Below the pieces are notes generated by a model. That model saw only the letters and a list, made by a program, of their open reading frames with translations, made no database searches and had not been told where the DNA came from. A stretch of 64,000 bases of DNA from contig JAKVBI010000021.1 of NCBI GenBank assembly GCA_022447545.1, positions 1 through 64,000 of the forward strand, written 5' to 3'. Shown here piece by piece: positions 8,684-17,837 of the stretch. This DNA comes from Myxococcota bacterium. Its GTDB lineage: Bacteria; Myxococcota_A; UBA9160; SMWR01. The position numbers and the translations under genes were made by a program. The first letter of the stretch is position 1, and each line of letters opens with the position of its first letter.

Positions 8684-9490
8684 ATGTCGGATCCCGTACT
8701 CGTGAGCCGCCCCCGCCCCGAAATTGCGCTGGTGACCCTCAACCGGCCAGGTCGGCTCAATGCGATGAATAGCGATCTCATCGAAGGGCTCCACGGAGCC
8801 CTTGACGAGGTTGATGCCGACAACACGGTACGGGTGGTGATCCTCACAGGCGCTGGTCGTGGCTTCTGCGCTGGTGCGGATCTCGGCGGTTATGGCGAAG
8901 TTCCCGAGACTGAGAATCTGGGGCCGGTTCCCACGACCTTCCGCTTACAGCAGAGAATTGCCGCGTTGATTCCCCGGATGCGTCAAGTGCGAAAACCCAT
9001 CATCGCCGCCGTCAATGGTGCTGCGGCGGGAGGTGGCTTTGCTCTGGTGCTGGGTTCTGATGTGCGAATTGCGTCGGAATCAGCTCGCTTCAATGCAGCG
9101 TTCGTCCGAATCGGCCTCTCGGGCTGCGACATCGGGGTGAGTTGGATGCTCCCACGCCTGGTGGGTGCGGCTCGAGCTCACCTTCTTCTACTCACGGGTC
9201 GTATCATCGACGCAGCCTACGCGGAGGAGATCGGTCTCGTCGCGGAAGTCGTTCCTGGTGACGGTCTGTTGGAAGCGGCCATGGGGATCGCGGACGAGAT
9301 CATCGCCAACAGCCCCTTCGGCGTTTGGATGACCAAGGAAGTGATGTGGTCGAACCTGGAGGTGGCTTCTCAGCGAGCCGCGATCGATCTGGAGAACCGC
9401 ACCCAGGTCCTCGCATCCCAGACCGCAGATGCCAAGGAGGCGATGAAGTCATTCGTGGAGAAACGCGCCCCGGATTTTCGCTTTGGCTGA
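8684..9490 (+). CDS. Enoyl-CoA hydratase/isomerase family protein
   Basis: A 268-aa crotonase-fold protein. The ATG at 8684 is chosen over one 22 codons upstream because AGGAG lies 5 nt before it and MSDPVLV matches the family's usual N-terminus. The oxyanion-hole segments GAGRGFCAGADL (about 56-67) and NGAAAGGGFAL (111-121) are intact. Where classical hydratases carry the second catalytic Glu, this protein has Asp (GLSGCDIG, about 149), as in many divergent EchA-type members, so the exact reaction on the acyl-CoA is open. It is followed by convergent SDR and amidohydrolase genes and, further on, a CoA-transferase. Confidence 0.92.
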   Translation: MSDPVLVSRPRPEIALVTLNRPGRLNAMNSDLIEGLHGALDEVDADNTVRVVILTGAGRGFCAGADLGGYGEVPETENLGPVPTTFRLQQRIAALIPRMRQVRKPIIAAVNGAAAGGGFALVLGSDVRIASESARFNAAFVRIGLSGCDIGVSWMLPRLVGAARAHLLLLTGRIIDAAYAEEIGLVAEVVPGDGLLEAAMGIADEIIANSPFGVWMTKEVMWSNLEVASQRAAIDLENRTQVLASQTADAKEAMKSFVEKRAPDFRFG

Positions 9491-9512
9491 AGCGATTACG
9501 TCGCCTCTGTGA

Positions 9513-10289
9513 TCAGGGCATGTGCCGCCCGCCGCTGACGACGAGGATTTGGCCCGTGATGTAGCGAGCCTCGTCGGATGCGAAGAAGACTGCGGCGCCG
9601 GTGAGGTCCTCGGCTTGGATGACACCGGGGATGGGCTGATCCTGGCCCAATTGTTCCAGCAGGTTTCCCGGAACGGTCTTGCGCGTGGCCTCCGTATCGA
9701 CGACGCCGGGTGCGATGCAGTTGACCGTCACGCCATAGCGGCCGAGTTGGGCCGCCGAAAACTTCGTGAGGCCCACGACGCCGAATTTGGTCTGTGAATA
9801 GCTGAAAGATGAAAGTCCATGGAACTCACCATCCGGAGATGGGGGGCTCGCGTAGTTGAAGGCAGCTCCGGACGCCTGATTGATGATGCGACCGTGACGC
9901 TGTTCCACCATCCTGGAAGACACCGCGCGAGTCATCAGCCACACGCCGTGCTGGTTGACTTCGAAGACCCGCTGTAGGTACTCGAAGCTCTGGTCGCGCA
10001 TGTCCCAATCGCCGTAGAGGGCCGCATTGTTTACGAGAATGTCGATGCTTCCGTAGCGTTCGGCCACTGCATTGGCGCATGCCTCGACGGATTCGGGATC
10101 CGAAACATCGGTTTGAACGAAAAACCCTTCTCCTGGTGCGCCCAAGCGTTCCGCTGCAGCTTGCCCAGCAGCCTCGTCCACATCTGCAATGGCAACCCGG
10201 GCGCCTTCGTTCGCAAAACGCTGGGCGTATGCGAAACCAATCCCTCCGGCGCCACCTGTAATGATGGCGGTTCGTCCCTCGAGTCGCAT
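9513..10289 (-). CDS. Short-chain dehydrogenase/reductase
   Basis: A 258-aa classical SDR with GAGGAGG 7 nt before the start. The cofactor motif GGAGGIG (12-18), NNAA (87-90), Ser140, Tyr164 and Lys168 are visible. Asp36 at the end of beta-2 favours NAD. An insertion with PPSPDGEFHG precedes the active-site Tyr and may shape the substrate pocket. It is 26 bases downstream of the amidohydrolase gene on the same strand, so the two are probably co-transcribed and act on the same compound. Confidence 0.93.
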   Translation of the reverse strand: MRLEGRTAIITGGAGGIGFAYAQRFANEGARVAIADVDEAAGQAAAERLGAPGEGFFVQTDVSDPESVEACANAVAERYGSIDILVNNAALYGDWDMRDQSFEYLQRVFEVNQHGVWLMTRAVSSRMVEQRHGRIINQASGAAFNYASPPSPDGEFHGLSSFSYSQTKFGVVGLTKFSAAQLGRYGVTVNCIAPGVVDTEATRKTVPGNLLEQLGQDQPIPGVIQAEDLTGAAVFFASDEARYITGQILVVSGGRHMP

Positions 10290-10315
10290 GGAATCTTCCT
10301 CCTCATTCGTCTCGC

Positions 10316-11401
10316 CTAGGCGAGGCCGTAAAGCTTTGCTGCGTTGGTGGATACGATCTTTTCTCGTTCGTCTGCTGGAACGTCGAAGAACTGATCGTCA
10401 ATGAACTTTTGTGAGTTGGGCCAGGTGGTGTCCGAGTGCGGGTAGTCCGATGCCCACATGATGTTGTCGATGCCGATCAGGTGGCGGGTCACGATTCCCG
10501 GTCGGTCCTCTTGGAATGTCGAGAAAACCTGTCGATCGAAATAAGTACTGGGTAGATCGGCCATCTCCATTTTTGTCCAGAATCGATGGCGCTTGTAGAC
10601 GTTGTCCATCCATTCCTTCATGTAGGCCAGCCATCCGATTCCCGCTTCAGCGGTGACGATCTTGAGTTCGGGGTGCTTCAGCAGCGGGCCACCTAAAAGC
10701 ATGATGGACAAAGGCTCGGCCATGGTGATCTTGCTGACGGACAGGTAGGCGGGTGAGCAGTTGTCGAGCCTCACCCAATGCGGGCGGGCTCCAAGATGCA
10801 TGGAGACAGGTAGGGAGAGATCCTGGAAGGTCGCCCAGAGAGGGTCCCAAATCGGGTCGACATACGGCTCGCCCGGCGACCAGGAGGGAATGATGGCCCC
10901 ACGCAGTCCAAGCTTTGCCGCTCGTTCTGTCTCGGCCTTTGCAGTCTCGACGTCCCATACGGGGATTGCGGCCAGTCCGATGAGGCGATCTGCGGCACCG
11001 CTCACGAAACTGGCGAGCCAGTCGTTGTAGGCCTGGTACATGACGAGCCGAAGTTCCAGATCCTGGGTTTGATCGCCCTGCATGCCGGCGTAGTAGATGA
11101 CTTCAGCGTCGATCTTGTCTAGATCCTGATCGGCAACGCGCGCTTCGGTATCCCAGCTTCCTGGGCGGACTTCGTCGAAGCGCACGGCCTTCACGCCATA
11201 TTCGTCGGGTTTCATCCCCGCTGCTGCGGACAGGCCGACCACGCCAGGGCGACGCGTGCCTTCGAAGACCCAGAAGTCGCCCTCGTCGGTGGATTCGACC
11301 ACCGGAAGGCGGGATCGGAACTTGGAGGGTGCGAACTCTTCGTAGAGGTAACGTGGGGTATTGATATGGGAGTCTGCCGAAATAGTTCTGTACTCGCGCA
11401 T
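10316..11401 (-). CDS. Amidohydrolase_2-family TIM-barrel enzyme (paralogue 1)
   Basis: A 361-aa protein. The ATG at 11401 follows AGGAGG at 5 nt spacing; a further-upstream in-frame start is not used. Family signatures are SADSHIN at the N-terminus, MHLGARPHW in the middle, TAEAGIGWL, and WASDYPHSDTTWP near the end with the metal-ligand Asp. Members of this family are metal-dependent hydrolases or decarboxylases acting on aromatic or cyclic compounds. It heads a two-gene unit with the SDR and diverges from the CoA-transferase gene. Confidence 0.9.
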   Translation of the reverse strand: MREYRTISADSHINTPRYLYEEFAPSKFRSRLPVVESTDEGDFWVFEGTRRPGVVGLSAAAGMKPDEYGVKAVRFDEVRPGSWDTEARVADQDLDKIDAEVIYYAGMQGDQTQDLELRLVMYQAYNDWLASFVSGAADRLIGLAAIPVWDVETAKAETERAAKLGLRGAIIPSWSPGEPYVDPIWDPLWATFQDLSLPVSMHLGARPHWVRLDNCSPAYLSVSKITMAEPLSIMLLGGPLLKHPELKIVTAEAGIGWLAYMKEWMDNVYKRHRFWTKMEMADLPSTYFDRQVFSTFQEDRPGIVTRHLIGIDNIMWASDYPHSDTTWPNSQKFIDDQFFDVPADEREKIVSTNAAKLYGLA

Positions 11402-11509
11402 GGTTTCCTCCTTCAATGAGGCTCGCCCGCTCCCCACGTGCCTGTAATATCATGCAGAGCCACCGCACGTCGACCTGTGATCGGCGGATCTTACGAACGG
11501 AGAGAATTC

Positions 11510-12718
11510 ATGAGCAATGTGTTCGAAGGGGTACGGATCGTAGAACTCGCACAGTGGGTGTTCGTACCCTCAAGCGCCGCACTGCTGGCGGATCTGGGTG
11601 CAGATGTTTTGAAGATCGAACATCCGAAGACCGGAGACCCCGCGCGAGGGCTTCACACTCAGGGCTTCGGGGTCAACCTCGGCAGCGTAGACCCGCGTAT
11701 CCAGCAGAATAACCGTGGTAAGCGCAGTGTGGGGATCGACATCAAGAAGCCCGACGGGCTCGAAACCTTGCTACGCCTGATCGAGGGTGCCGATGTGTTC
11801 GTCACGAGCTTTCGCCCCGGATCCCTCGCGCGATTGGGATTGTCGGTGGAGCAGTTGCGTGAGCGCAACCCCCGACTCATCTACGCAAGGGGGCATGGGC
11901 TCGGAGTGCGCGGACCCCAGGCGAATTTGCCGTCCTACGACGCGACAGCCTTCTGGGCACGGGGAGGGATTGGACATACCGTTGCGCCTCCGGACCTGGA
12001 CCGTCCTCTGACCCAGCGCCCAGCCTTTGGAGACCACACCTCGGCGATGAACCTCGCCTTTGGAATTGCTTCAGCACTGTTCCGCCGTTCCAACAGCGGA
12101 GAGGCGTCAGTGGTCGACGTTTCACTCTTGTCGACGGCTTCATGGGTGTTGTCCGCGGACATCGTCTCGTGCGGTAACAAGGACTACGACCCGCATGCCG
12201 TTTATCGTGGCCCGACGAATCCACTCGTTGGCACTTATGAGACGAAGGACGGCCGCCACATTTCCCTGGTGATGCTCCAGGCAGAACGTCACTGGGACCT
12301 CTTCTGCCAGGGAATCGGTCGTCCTGACCTGTTGGAAGATGCCCGGTTTGCCGACACGGCTGCCCGGCATGAGAATGCTGCAGTTCTTGTGGGGGTTCTC
12401 CAGGCGGAGTTCGGCGCACGGACCTACGCTCACTGGCGTGAGCAACTTGCGACGGTGGAGATCCCCTGGGCTCCAGTGCAGAGCGCTCGCGAGGTGCGGG
12501 ATGACCCCCAGGCCCGAGCGAACGGTTACCTGACGACGCTCGAGGCCCCAGACGGAACGAGCTACGACTTGGTCAGCAATCCCTGCCAGTTCGATGAACA
12601 ACCGCCTGCTCTCACGCCTGCGCCGGAGGTTGGTGCTCATACTGAGGAGGTGTTGCTCGAGACGGGCTTGGACTGGGAGGAGATCAGCCGCCTCAAGGCC
12701 GAGGGGGCAATCACCTAG
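11510..12718 (+). CDS. Family III CoA-transferase (CaiB/BaiF type)
   Basis: A 402-aa protein. The ATG at 11510 is preceded by GGAGAG and begins MSNVFEGVRIVELAQWV, the usual family opening; a GTG 24 codons upstream is rejected. IEHPKTGDPAR and SFRPG are conserved nucleotide-contact regions, and the catalytic Asp is in FGDHTSAMN at about residue 175. It moves CoA between carboxylic acids through an aspartyl-CoA thioester, activating a substrate without ATP. Neighbouring enoyl-CoA hydratase, SDR and amidohydrolase genes suggest entry into a CoA-linked degradation route. Confidence 0.93.
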   Translation: MSNVFEGVRIVELAQWVFVPSSAALLADLGADVLKIEHPKTGDPARGLHTQGFGVNLGSVDPRIQQNNRGKRSVGIDIKKPDGLETLLRLIEGADVFVTSFRPGSLARLGLSVEQLRERNPRLIYARGHGLGVRGPQANLPSYDATAFWARGGIGHTVAPPDLDRPLTQRPAFGDHTSAMNLAFGIASALFRRSNSGEASVVDVSLLSTASWVLSADIVSCGNKDYDPHAVYRGPTNPLVGTYETKDGRHISLVMLQAERHWDLFCQGIGRPDLLEDARFADTAARHENAAVLVGVLQAEFGARTYAHWREQLATVEIPWAPVQSAREVRDDPQARANGYLTTLEAPDGTSYDLVSNPCQFDEQPPALTPAPEVGAHTEEVLLETGLDWEEISRLKAEGAIT

Positions 12719-12760
12719 CGTCAGCCGTTGTCCGCGCGAGGCTGGCGGATTCGGCAGCGC

Positions 12761-12766
12761 TAGACT
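12761..12766 (+). promoter_or_regulatory. -10-like TAGACT, 8 nt before an ATG (leaderless start)
   Basis: TAGACT is followed by 8 nt and then the ATG of the SGNH hydrolase. There is no Shine-Dalgarno in between, so transcription starting about 7 nt after the hexamer would begin at the start codon. Confidence 0.5.
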
Positions 12767-12774
12767 GCGAGTTC

Positions 12775-13971
12775 ATGGGGCGCAAACTCCTGCTGTTGCT
12801 GGCGTCCGCTGCTTTGTCTCTGGGCGTGGCGGAAATGGTGCTGAGGTTCGCCTTTCCGTACGTCGGTTGGCGCCAGTTCGAGGATGTTGGACTGGGGTGG
12901 TCCAGCGCCGAGTACCAGCGGTTCGATCCTCTCGCGACTCCCCCTCGCGAAGGTGTGAAACGTATGCTCTTCCTCGGGGACTCCTTTATCGCTGGGGCTG
13001 GAGTGACGGGCCTCGACAAACGCTTTCCAGTTCTGTTGGGCGAGAGACTGGGCGAGGGTTGGGAAGTCGCGATTCTGGCGAGCGCTGGCTGGGGCACCGA
13101 TCAGGAACTTCTCGCTTACGTGCAGAAGGGCATGGCTTGGCAGCCCGATGTAGTGATTCTGGTTTTTTGCGCCAACAACGATTTGGCCAACAACCTTTCC
13201 AACGGTGACTGGCGCGGTTCGCGAAAGCCGTACTTCGTGTTGGCTGATGATGGGCAGCTGCAACTCTTCGACAGTGGCGGGGTTCCACTGGATCTTGCTG
13301 CCGAGCGGGCACAACGGCCCGTACTTCTCCAGAGCTATCTGTTCGATTTGTTGAGATTCCAGTTCCTAGCGGTGCCACCCGCGGAGCGCACCGCGGATTC
13401 GCCAATCCAGGCGACGGTTCAGCCCGAGAGTGTGGATCCTCGCTATCTCCGGTTCGATGCTCCGAGTGAAAAACCCTCGGAGCTGTGGAAGGGGACAAAG
13501 TTGAGCTGGTCTCCGGAAGAGGGTGTGAATCACGTATCGGCCTACATTCAGGAGAGTTTCGAGACGAATACCTACCAATGGGAACTCTTCCAGGGCATCT
13601 TGGGCCAGCTTGAGCAGGCGACCCGCGCGAGTGGTGCCGAACTGGTTGTGATGCTGCTGCCAGTGACCTTTCGGCCCTTGGATCTACGCTTCGTCGTGGG
13701 GTCCGCTTACGAGCAGTACTACGAGACTCCCAGCGGTGGCTTTACCTTTCGCGCTGCGGAGCCGCGGGACCGGGTGCGGCAGGCGGCCGAATCAGTGGGC
13801 GTGGGTTTCTACGATCCCAGCGGACAATTTCTGGGTCAAATCCAGGCGCGCGGGTTGAGGGGCGCCGCCTGGAGCGACCCCGGCGATCGACACTTCAGCG
13901 ATGTGGCGCATTCCCTACTGGCGGAATTGATGGAGCAAGACGTGAAGACGGGGCTCGTTCAGCTTCCTTGA
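12775..13971 (+). CDS. Membrane-anchored or exported SGNH/GDSL-type hydrolase
   Basis: A 398-aa protein with an uncleaved-looking N-terminal hydrophobic segment (KLLLLLASAALSLGVAEMVLRFAFPY). SGNH blocks are present: block I LFLGDSFIAGAG with nucleophile Ser70, block II SAGWGTDQ (Gly105-Trp-Gly), block III FCANND with Asn134, and a C-terminal DRHFSD with the catalytic Asp/His pair near 371-373. Such proteins are esterases or O-acetyl transferases/esterases acting on cell-surface glycans or lipids. There is no Shine-Dalgarno; TAGACT 8 nt upstream of the ATG suggests a leaderless message. It lies 56 bases after the CoA-transferase and converges with the FGGY kinase gene. Confidence 0.85.
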   Translation: MGRKLLLLLASAALSLGVAEMVLRFAFPYVGWRQFEDVGLGWSSAEYQRFDPLATPPREGVKRMLFLGDSFIAGAGVTGLDKRFPVLLGERLGEGWEVAILASAGWGTDQELLAYVQKGMAWQPDVVILVFCANNDLANNLSNGDWRGSRKPYFVLADDGQLQLFDSGGVPLDLAAERAQRPVLLQSYLFDLLRFQFLAVPPAERTADSPIQATVQPESVDPRYLRFDAPSEKPSELWKGTKLSWSPEEGVNHVSAYIQESFETNTYQWELFQGILGQLEQATRASGAELVVMLLPVTFRPLDLRFVVGSAYEQYYETPSGGFTFRAAEPRDRVRQAAESVGVGFYDPSGQFLGQIQARGLRGAAWSDPGDRHFSDVAHSLLAELMEQDVKTGLVQLP

Positions 13972-14005
13972 ACTGCAGCTTGCATCCGTGGAGAAAGAGT
14001 GGGAT

Positions 14006-15448
14006 TCAGGATCCCGCTTGTCTCGCAAGCGCGATGCGTGCGGCCCAGCGTTCGCGCCCCGCCGCCCGTTCATCATCTCCCATGCGAGGCTCGAAGCGCG
14101 CTCCGATGCCCCAACGCGCACGTGTGTCGGCATCCGAGATAAGTCCCGATGCTCGACCCGCCAAGGCTGCTGCACCCAGTACTGCGCGTTCCAAGACTCT
14201 GGGCCGCTCCACGACGATCCCCGTCGCGTCGGCGAGCAGTTCCAGGAGCAGGTCGTTCGCCGCTGCTCCGCCAGCCACGCGAAGCGCGGATTTTGTTTCT
14301 CCTGCCGATAACACCGAAAAGGCTTCAGCACAGCGCCACGCGACTCCCTCGAACACGGCGCGTGCGACGTGGGCACGCGTCGAGCCCCGCGAGAGGCCAC
14401 CGATGAGCGCACGCGCGCTCAGGTCGAAATGAGGTCCACCCAGACCCGAAAAGGCAGGAACCGCAAACACTCCGTCGCTCGAGTCGACTGAGCGCGCCAG
14501 TGGTTCGAGTGACTCGAGATCGGAAGCAATGCCGATCCCTTGGCAGAGCCATTCCATTGCCGCACCCGCGGTGAACACGGGCGACTCACTGCAGAAAGTT
14601 CGCTTGCCGTCGAGAGCCCATAGGACCAGTGGGTATGACCCTTGAGGCACTTCGGTCAGCGAGTCACCCTCGTTGCGTTTGAGCATCCCCGATGTGCCCA
14701 GCTCCAACTCGAGGTCGCCCGAATCATGGCAACCCTGGGCATACATGGCGGCGTGCTGATCCCCTGAGAGTGAGGCGATGGGAACGCTTGCTCCCATTAT
14801 CTTTTGCGATGTTTCTCCCACTCTTTCGCTCGTCCCGACCAGTGTGGGGAGCATTCGCGGATCGATTGCAAGTTTCTCGGCCGTGCTCTCATTCACGCTT
14901 CCGGAAAAAAGATCGTATAGGCCGGTCAACGAAAAGTTGGAATGATCACTTGCATGCACCTCGCCTTCCGTCATGCGGGCGGCGAGGTAGGTATCGACCG
15001 TACCGAGTCGCAAGGAGTCACGTTGGTTGTCCCCATGGGTTTGCAGCAGCCATTCGTATTTCGACGCCGCCATATTGGAAACGATCAAAATTCCCTGCTC
15101 GAGAAGTTGCTGGCAGCGCATCGCAGTGCGTTGGTCCTGCCAGCCGATCAAAGGTCCGAGGGGAGAACCCCTTTTGTCGAACAATGCCGCGGAGCTGCGT
15201 TGATTGGTAATACCGACTGCCTCCAGATCGGCCATCTCGAGGCCCGCATGGGTCAGTGCACTACGGATGACTTTCTGGGTTCGTTGCCAGAGGTCTTCGG
15301 CATCGGTCTCTACCCAACCAGCTGAGGGGAACCGAGGGGAGATCGGCTCGCGGGCCTGACCGACGATCTCGCCATGTCCATCGATGACGGCGGCTCGGAC
15401 CGTCGTCGTTCCTTCGTCGATACCCAGGATGTGTTCTTTGTTTGCCAA
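14006..15448 (-). CDS. FGGY-family carbohydrate kinase, glycerol-kinase-like
   Basis: A 480-aa protein beginning at a TTG at 15448, chosen because a GGAAG lies 6 nt upstream, the upstream gene ends just before, and the encoded LGIDEGTTTVRA phosphate-binding loop falls at the normal position. Other family motifs are GITNQRSSAALFD and GWQDQRTA, LSGDQHAA (catalytic Asp), LELGTSGMLK, and the C-terminal VAGGAAANDLLLE adenosine site. The closest character is glycerol kinase, but the substrate is not proven. It is the last gene of the SnoaL / FAD-dehydrogenase / kinase unit, an odd companion for a steroid-type flavoprotein. Confidence 0.88.
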   Translation of the reverse strand: MANKEHILGIDEGTTTVRAAVIDGHGEIVGQAREPISPRFPSAGWVETDAEDLWQRTQKVIRSALTHAGLEMADLEAVGITNQRSSAALFDKRGSPLGPLIGWQDQRTAMRCQQLLEQGILIVSNMAASKYEWLLQTHGDNQRDSLRLGTVDTYLAARMTEGEVHASDHSNFSLTGLYDLFSGSVNESTAEKLAIDPRMLPTLVGTSERVGETSQKIMGASVPIASLSGDQHAAMYAQGCHDSGDLELELGTSGMLKRNEGDSLTEVPQGSYPLVLWALDGKRTFCSESPVFTAGAAMEWLCQGIGIASDLESLEPLARSVDSSDGVFAVPAFSGLGGPHFDLSARALIGGLSRGSTRAHVARAVFEGVAWRCAEAFSVLSAGETKSALRVAGGAAANDLLLELLADATGIVVERPRVLERAVLGAAALAGRASGLISDADTRARWGIGARFEPRMGDDERAAGRERWAARIALARQAGS

Positions 15449-15480
15449 AGCGTTGCTTCCAGGGGGGTCCGCGTCCGAGC

Positions 15481-17151
15481 CTAGGATGGCCGCACGGCGG
15501 CATGTTGGGCAGCGAGGTAGCCCCAGGTGATGGCCCGAAGGTTCGACATTCCGCTTTGGTAACCGCCGCCGATGTCGAGCAGCGCCGCGGAATTTCCCAC
15601 CACGTAGAAACCTGGGATGGCGTGCCCACGCACGTGGATTGCCCTGGCGTCCCTGTCGAAACGCAAACCGTGAGAATTGATCCCGACGCCGATAGGTGTG
15701 AGCTTGAGTCCGTAAAAGGGGGCCTCGCAAACGGGACCCAGATTCGGATTGGTGTACGCCGGATCACCACACAGCCTGTTGGCCCAGACGTATTGGCCCC
15801 GGCCGAAGTCCGGATCTTCACCCTTCTCTGCGTGGGCATTGAAGTGTTGCAGGGCTTGCTCGAAGCCATCGGGATCGATGCCGAGTTTGTTGGCGAGTTC
15901 CCGCGGAGAATCGGCCCTCTCTACGAAGCCGTCGGGTAGTTCCTGGTCAGGCATGAAACTGCCTACTGGATACCGACGCCGATAGTTGGCGTCGAAGATC
16001 ATGAAGGAAGGTAGGTTCGGAGTGTCCTGATTTTTCCCGTCCCAGTTGCGCTGCTTCGGGTTTGAATCCTTGTAGAACGATTCGTCGCAGAAACGTTGCC
16101 CGGCTCTATTGACCACGATGGAGTGGGGGATGCCACACTCGAAGGCGGTACGGTACAGAGGCTTTCCGAAGTGCTCTTCGCCCGGGATGTTGTATCCGAA
16201 GAACATGGCGAGATTGGTAGGAGGTACGTTGGCCAGTGAGGCTCCGATCTCACAACCCAGTGTGATGTTGTCTCCATCGACACCCGGAGGACAAGCGCTT
16301 TCCCATTCATGCGTATTCTCGAATTGGGTCGCCATGGCGGAGTTGTGATCGTAGCCGCCTATGCTCATCACCACTCCCTGGTGGGCGCGGACGAAAAAAT
16401 CGTTCCCTTCGCGCTCGGCTCGCACCCCGATCACAGCGCCGTCGTCATCTTGGATCAGCTCGAGGACAGGGGTCTCGGTGTAGGCTGGGATGCCGCGGTC
16501 GATCATGGCGGCCTTGATGAGGAAACCCATCATGGAAGGCCCAAAGGCGCGCTGATCATTCGAGACCCGTTCCGCGATCATCTCATAGTCCCAATCCTTG
16601 ACCTTGGCGAGGCCGCCAAAGCGGGTGAGGTCCACGTGGAGTAGTCCCTGAGGGTGATGCGGGGAGATATGGGTTCGAGTTTGCCACTCGCCCAATTCCG
16701 CTCCGGAAAAGAGGTTCATGGTCAGGTAGCGTCCACCTGAGTGGGAACCGCTGGCGAATGGGTAGTAGTAATCGGCCAGCGTGGGTGAATATTCCCAGTC
16801 GATGCCAGTGTGGTCCGTCAGGTAGTCCATTGCCTCGTGTCGCATATCCATGAGGCGATCGGTCAATTCGGGCTCGTTGAAACCCGCGCCAACGAAATCG
16901 AAGTACTCTCGTGCGGCTTCTTCTGAATCCTCGATACCGGCGGCGCGCATCTGTCTGTTGTTGGGGTTGAAGATCTCGCCACCGCTATATCCGCACACGC
17001 CGCCCAGCTTTGGGCTTTTTTCGAGCACCGCGGTCCGGCGGCCGAGGTCATGGGCCACGATGGAAGCGGTGATCCCACCGAGGCCAGAGCCCAGTGAGAG
17101 GACGTCCACCTCGAGATCCCAACGCTGTCGCTTGCCGAAACCAAATCTCAC
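15481..17151 (-). CDS. FAD-dependent dehydrogenase, 3-ketosteroid-dehydrogenase/fumarate-reductase type
   Basis: A 556-aa flavoprotein starting at GTG 17151 with GGAGG about 8 nt upstream. The Rossmann dinucleotide motif is GSGLGGITAS (21-30), then LEKSPKLGGVCGYSGG, and the C-terminal FAD contact IPGFYVVGNSAA with GGGYQSG. The layout matches the FAD_binding_2 family, which includes 3-ketosteroid delta-1 and delta-4 dehydrogenases and fumarate reductase flavoproteins. A segment APFYGLKLTPIGVGINSHGL is in the place of the substrate-contacting strand. It probably desaturates or reduces a cyclic ketone. It sits 19 bases after a SnoaL-like gene, a common pairing in steroid and terpenoid catabolism. 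Confidence 0.85.
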   Translation of the reverse strand: MRFGFGKRQRWDLEVDVLSLGSGLGGITASIVAHDLGRRTAVLEKSPKLGGVCGYSGGEIFNPNNRQMRAAGIEDSEEAAREYFDFVGAGFNEPELTDRLMDMRHEAMDYLTDHTGIDWEYSPTLADYYYPFASGSHSGGRYLTMNLFSGAELGEWQTRTHISPHHPQGLLHVDLTRFGGLAKVKDWDYEMIAERVSNDQRAFGPSMMGFLIKAAMIDRGIPAYTETPVLELIQDDDGAVIGVRAEREGNDFFVRAHQGVVMSIGGYDHNSAMATQFENTHEWESACPPGVDGDNITLGCEIGASLANVPPTNLAMFFGYNIPGEEHFGKPLYRTAFECGIPHSIVVNRAGQRFCDESFYKDSNPKQRNWDGKNQDTPNLPSFMIFDANYRRRYPVGSFMPDQELPDGFVERADSPRELANKLGIDPDGFEQALQHFNAHAEKGEDPDFGRGQYVWANRLCGDPAYTNPNLGPVCEAPFYGLKLTPIGVGINSHGLRFDRDARAIHVRGHAIPGFYVVGNSAALLDIGGGYQSGMSNLRAITWGYLAAQHAAVRPS

Positions 17152-17170
17152 GAATCAGGGCCTCCGTTTT

Positions 17171-17653
17171 TCAAGGATTCCAACGGGAACGTAGTGCGAC
17201 CCCGGGACCCTGCTCGAAGGGTGTAATGAGTTCGAAGGTGCGCTCATATCCGGTTTGTTTGATCTTCCATTCTCCGTCCAGCTTGACGTACTCATCCGAG
17301 TAGAAACCTGCGCCCTGTAGGATTGAGAAGCCCGGCATGCCCCCGCTTTCTTCATTTGGGTTCACCACAAAGTCGTGTAGATACCAGGTTCCCTTGGCGG
17401 TGGTGTCACTGGTGATTTCGATCTCGGGGCAGTGGACGGTGTGCATGCTCGTCACATCAGTACGCTCGAGCGTTCCGAGAAGGAAGCGGAGGATGTCATC
17501 GACACCGTTCTCCGAATAGCGTCCGTTGTCGTAAGCGACGGTGGCGTCTTCGGTGAAGACCTCACGCAGCTCATCCCAAAGTTTGCAGTCGATGCAGCGG
17601 AGGTACTTGTATTTGAGTTTCTTGATGGCTTCGAGTTCTTCGAGTTGGGACAT
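17171..17653 (-). CDS. SnoaL-like (NTF2-fold) protein
   Basis: A 160-aa protein with GGGAG 6 nt before the ATG. The opening YLRCIDCKLWDELREVFTED and the later GTWYLHDF and DGEWKIKQTGYERTFE are the standard elements of the SnoaL_4/NTF2-like fold. These cone-shaped proteins act as isomerases, hydratases or dehydratases (for example ketosteroid isomerase and scytalone dehydratase) or as accessory proteins. It is first in the operon with the FAD dehydrogenase and FGGY kinase, which suggests that it processes the same substrate. Confidence 0.88.
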   Translation of the reverse strand: MSQLEELEAIKKLKYKYLRCIDCKLWDELREVFTEDATVAYDNGRYSENGVDDILRFLLGTLERTDVTSMHTVHCPEIEITSDTTAKGTWYLHDFVVNPNEESGGMPGFSILQGAGFYSDEYVKLDGEWKIKQTGYERTFELITPFEQGPGVALRSRWNP

Positions 17654-17824
17654 GAATTTCTCCCAATGGGTACGCAGGACCTTCGAATCGCCATCTACCC
17701 TAACCCGAAGGTTGGCCCGAGGTGAAGCGAAACCCAGCTGGATTCAGCGTCATCCCATTTGTGAGCCTCCCGGAAGCTGATGTCTCAGAAATAGCAAAGT
17801 CTTCTCCTGATATTTCAATCAGAC

Positions 17825-17830
17825 TAGACT
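17825..17830 (+). promoter_or_regulatory. -10-like TAGACT, 7 nt before an ATG (leaderless start)
   Basis: TAGACT is followed by seven nucleotides (tgctgga) and the ATG of the CehA-like gene. There is no room for a Shine-Dalgarno if transcription starts at the usual distance. Confidence 0.5.
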
Positions 17831-17837
17831 TGCTGGA

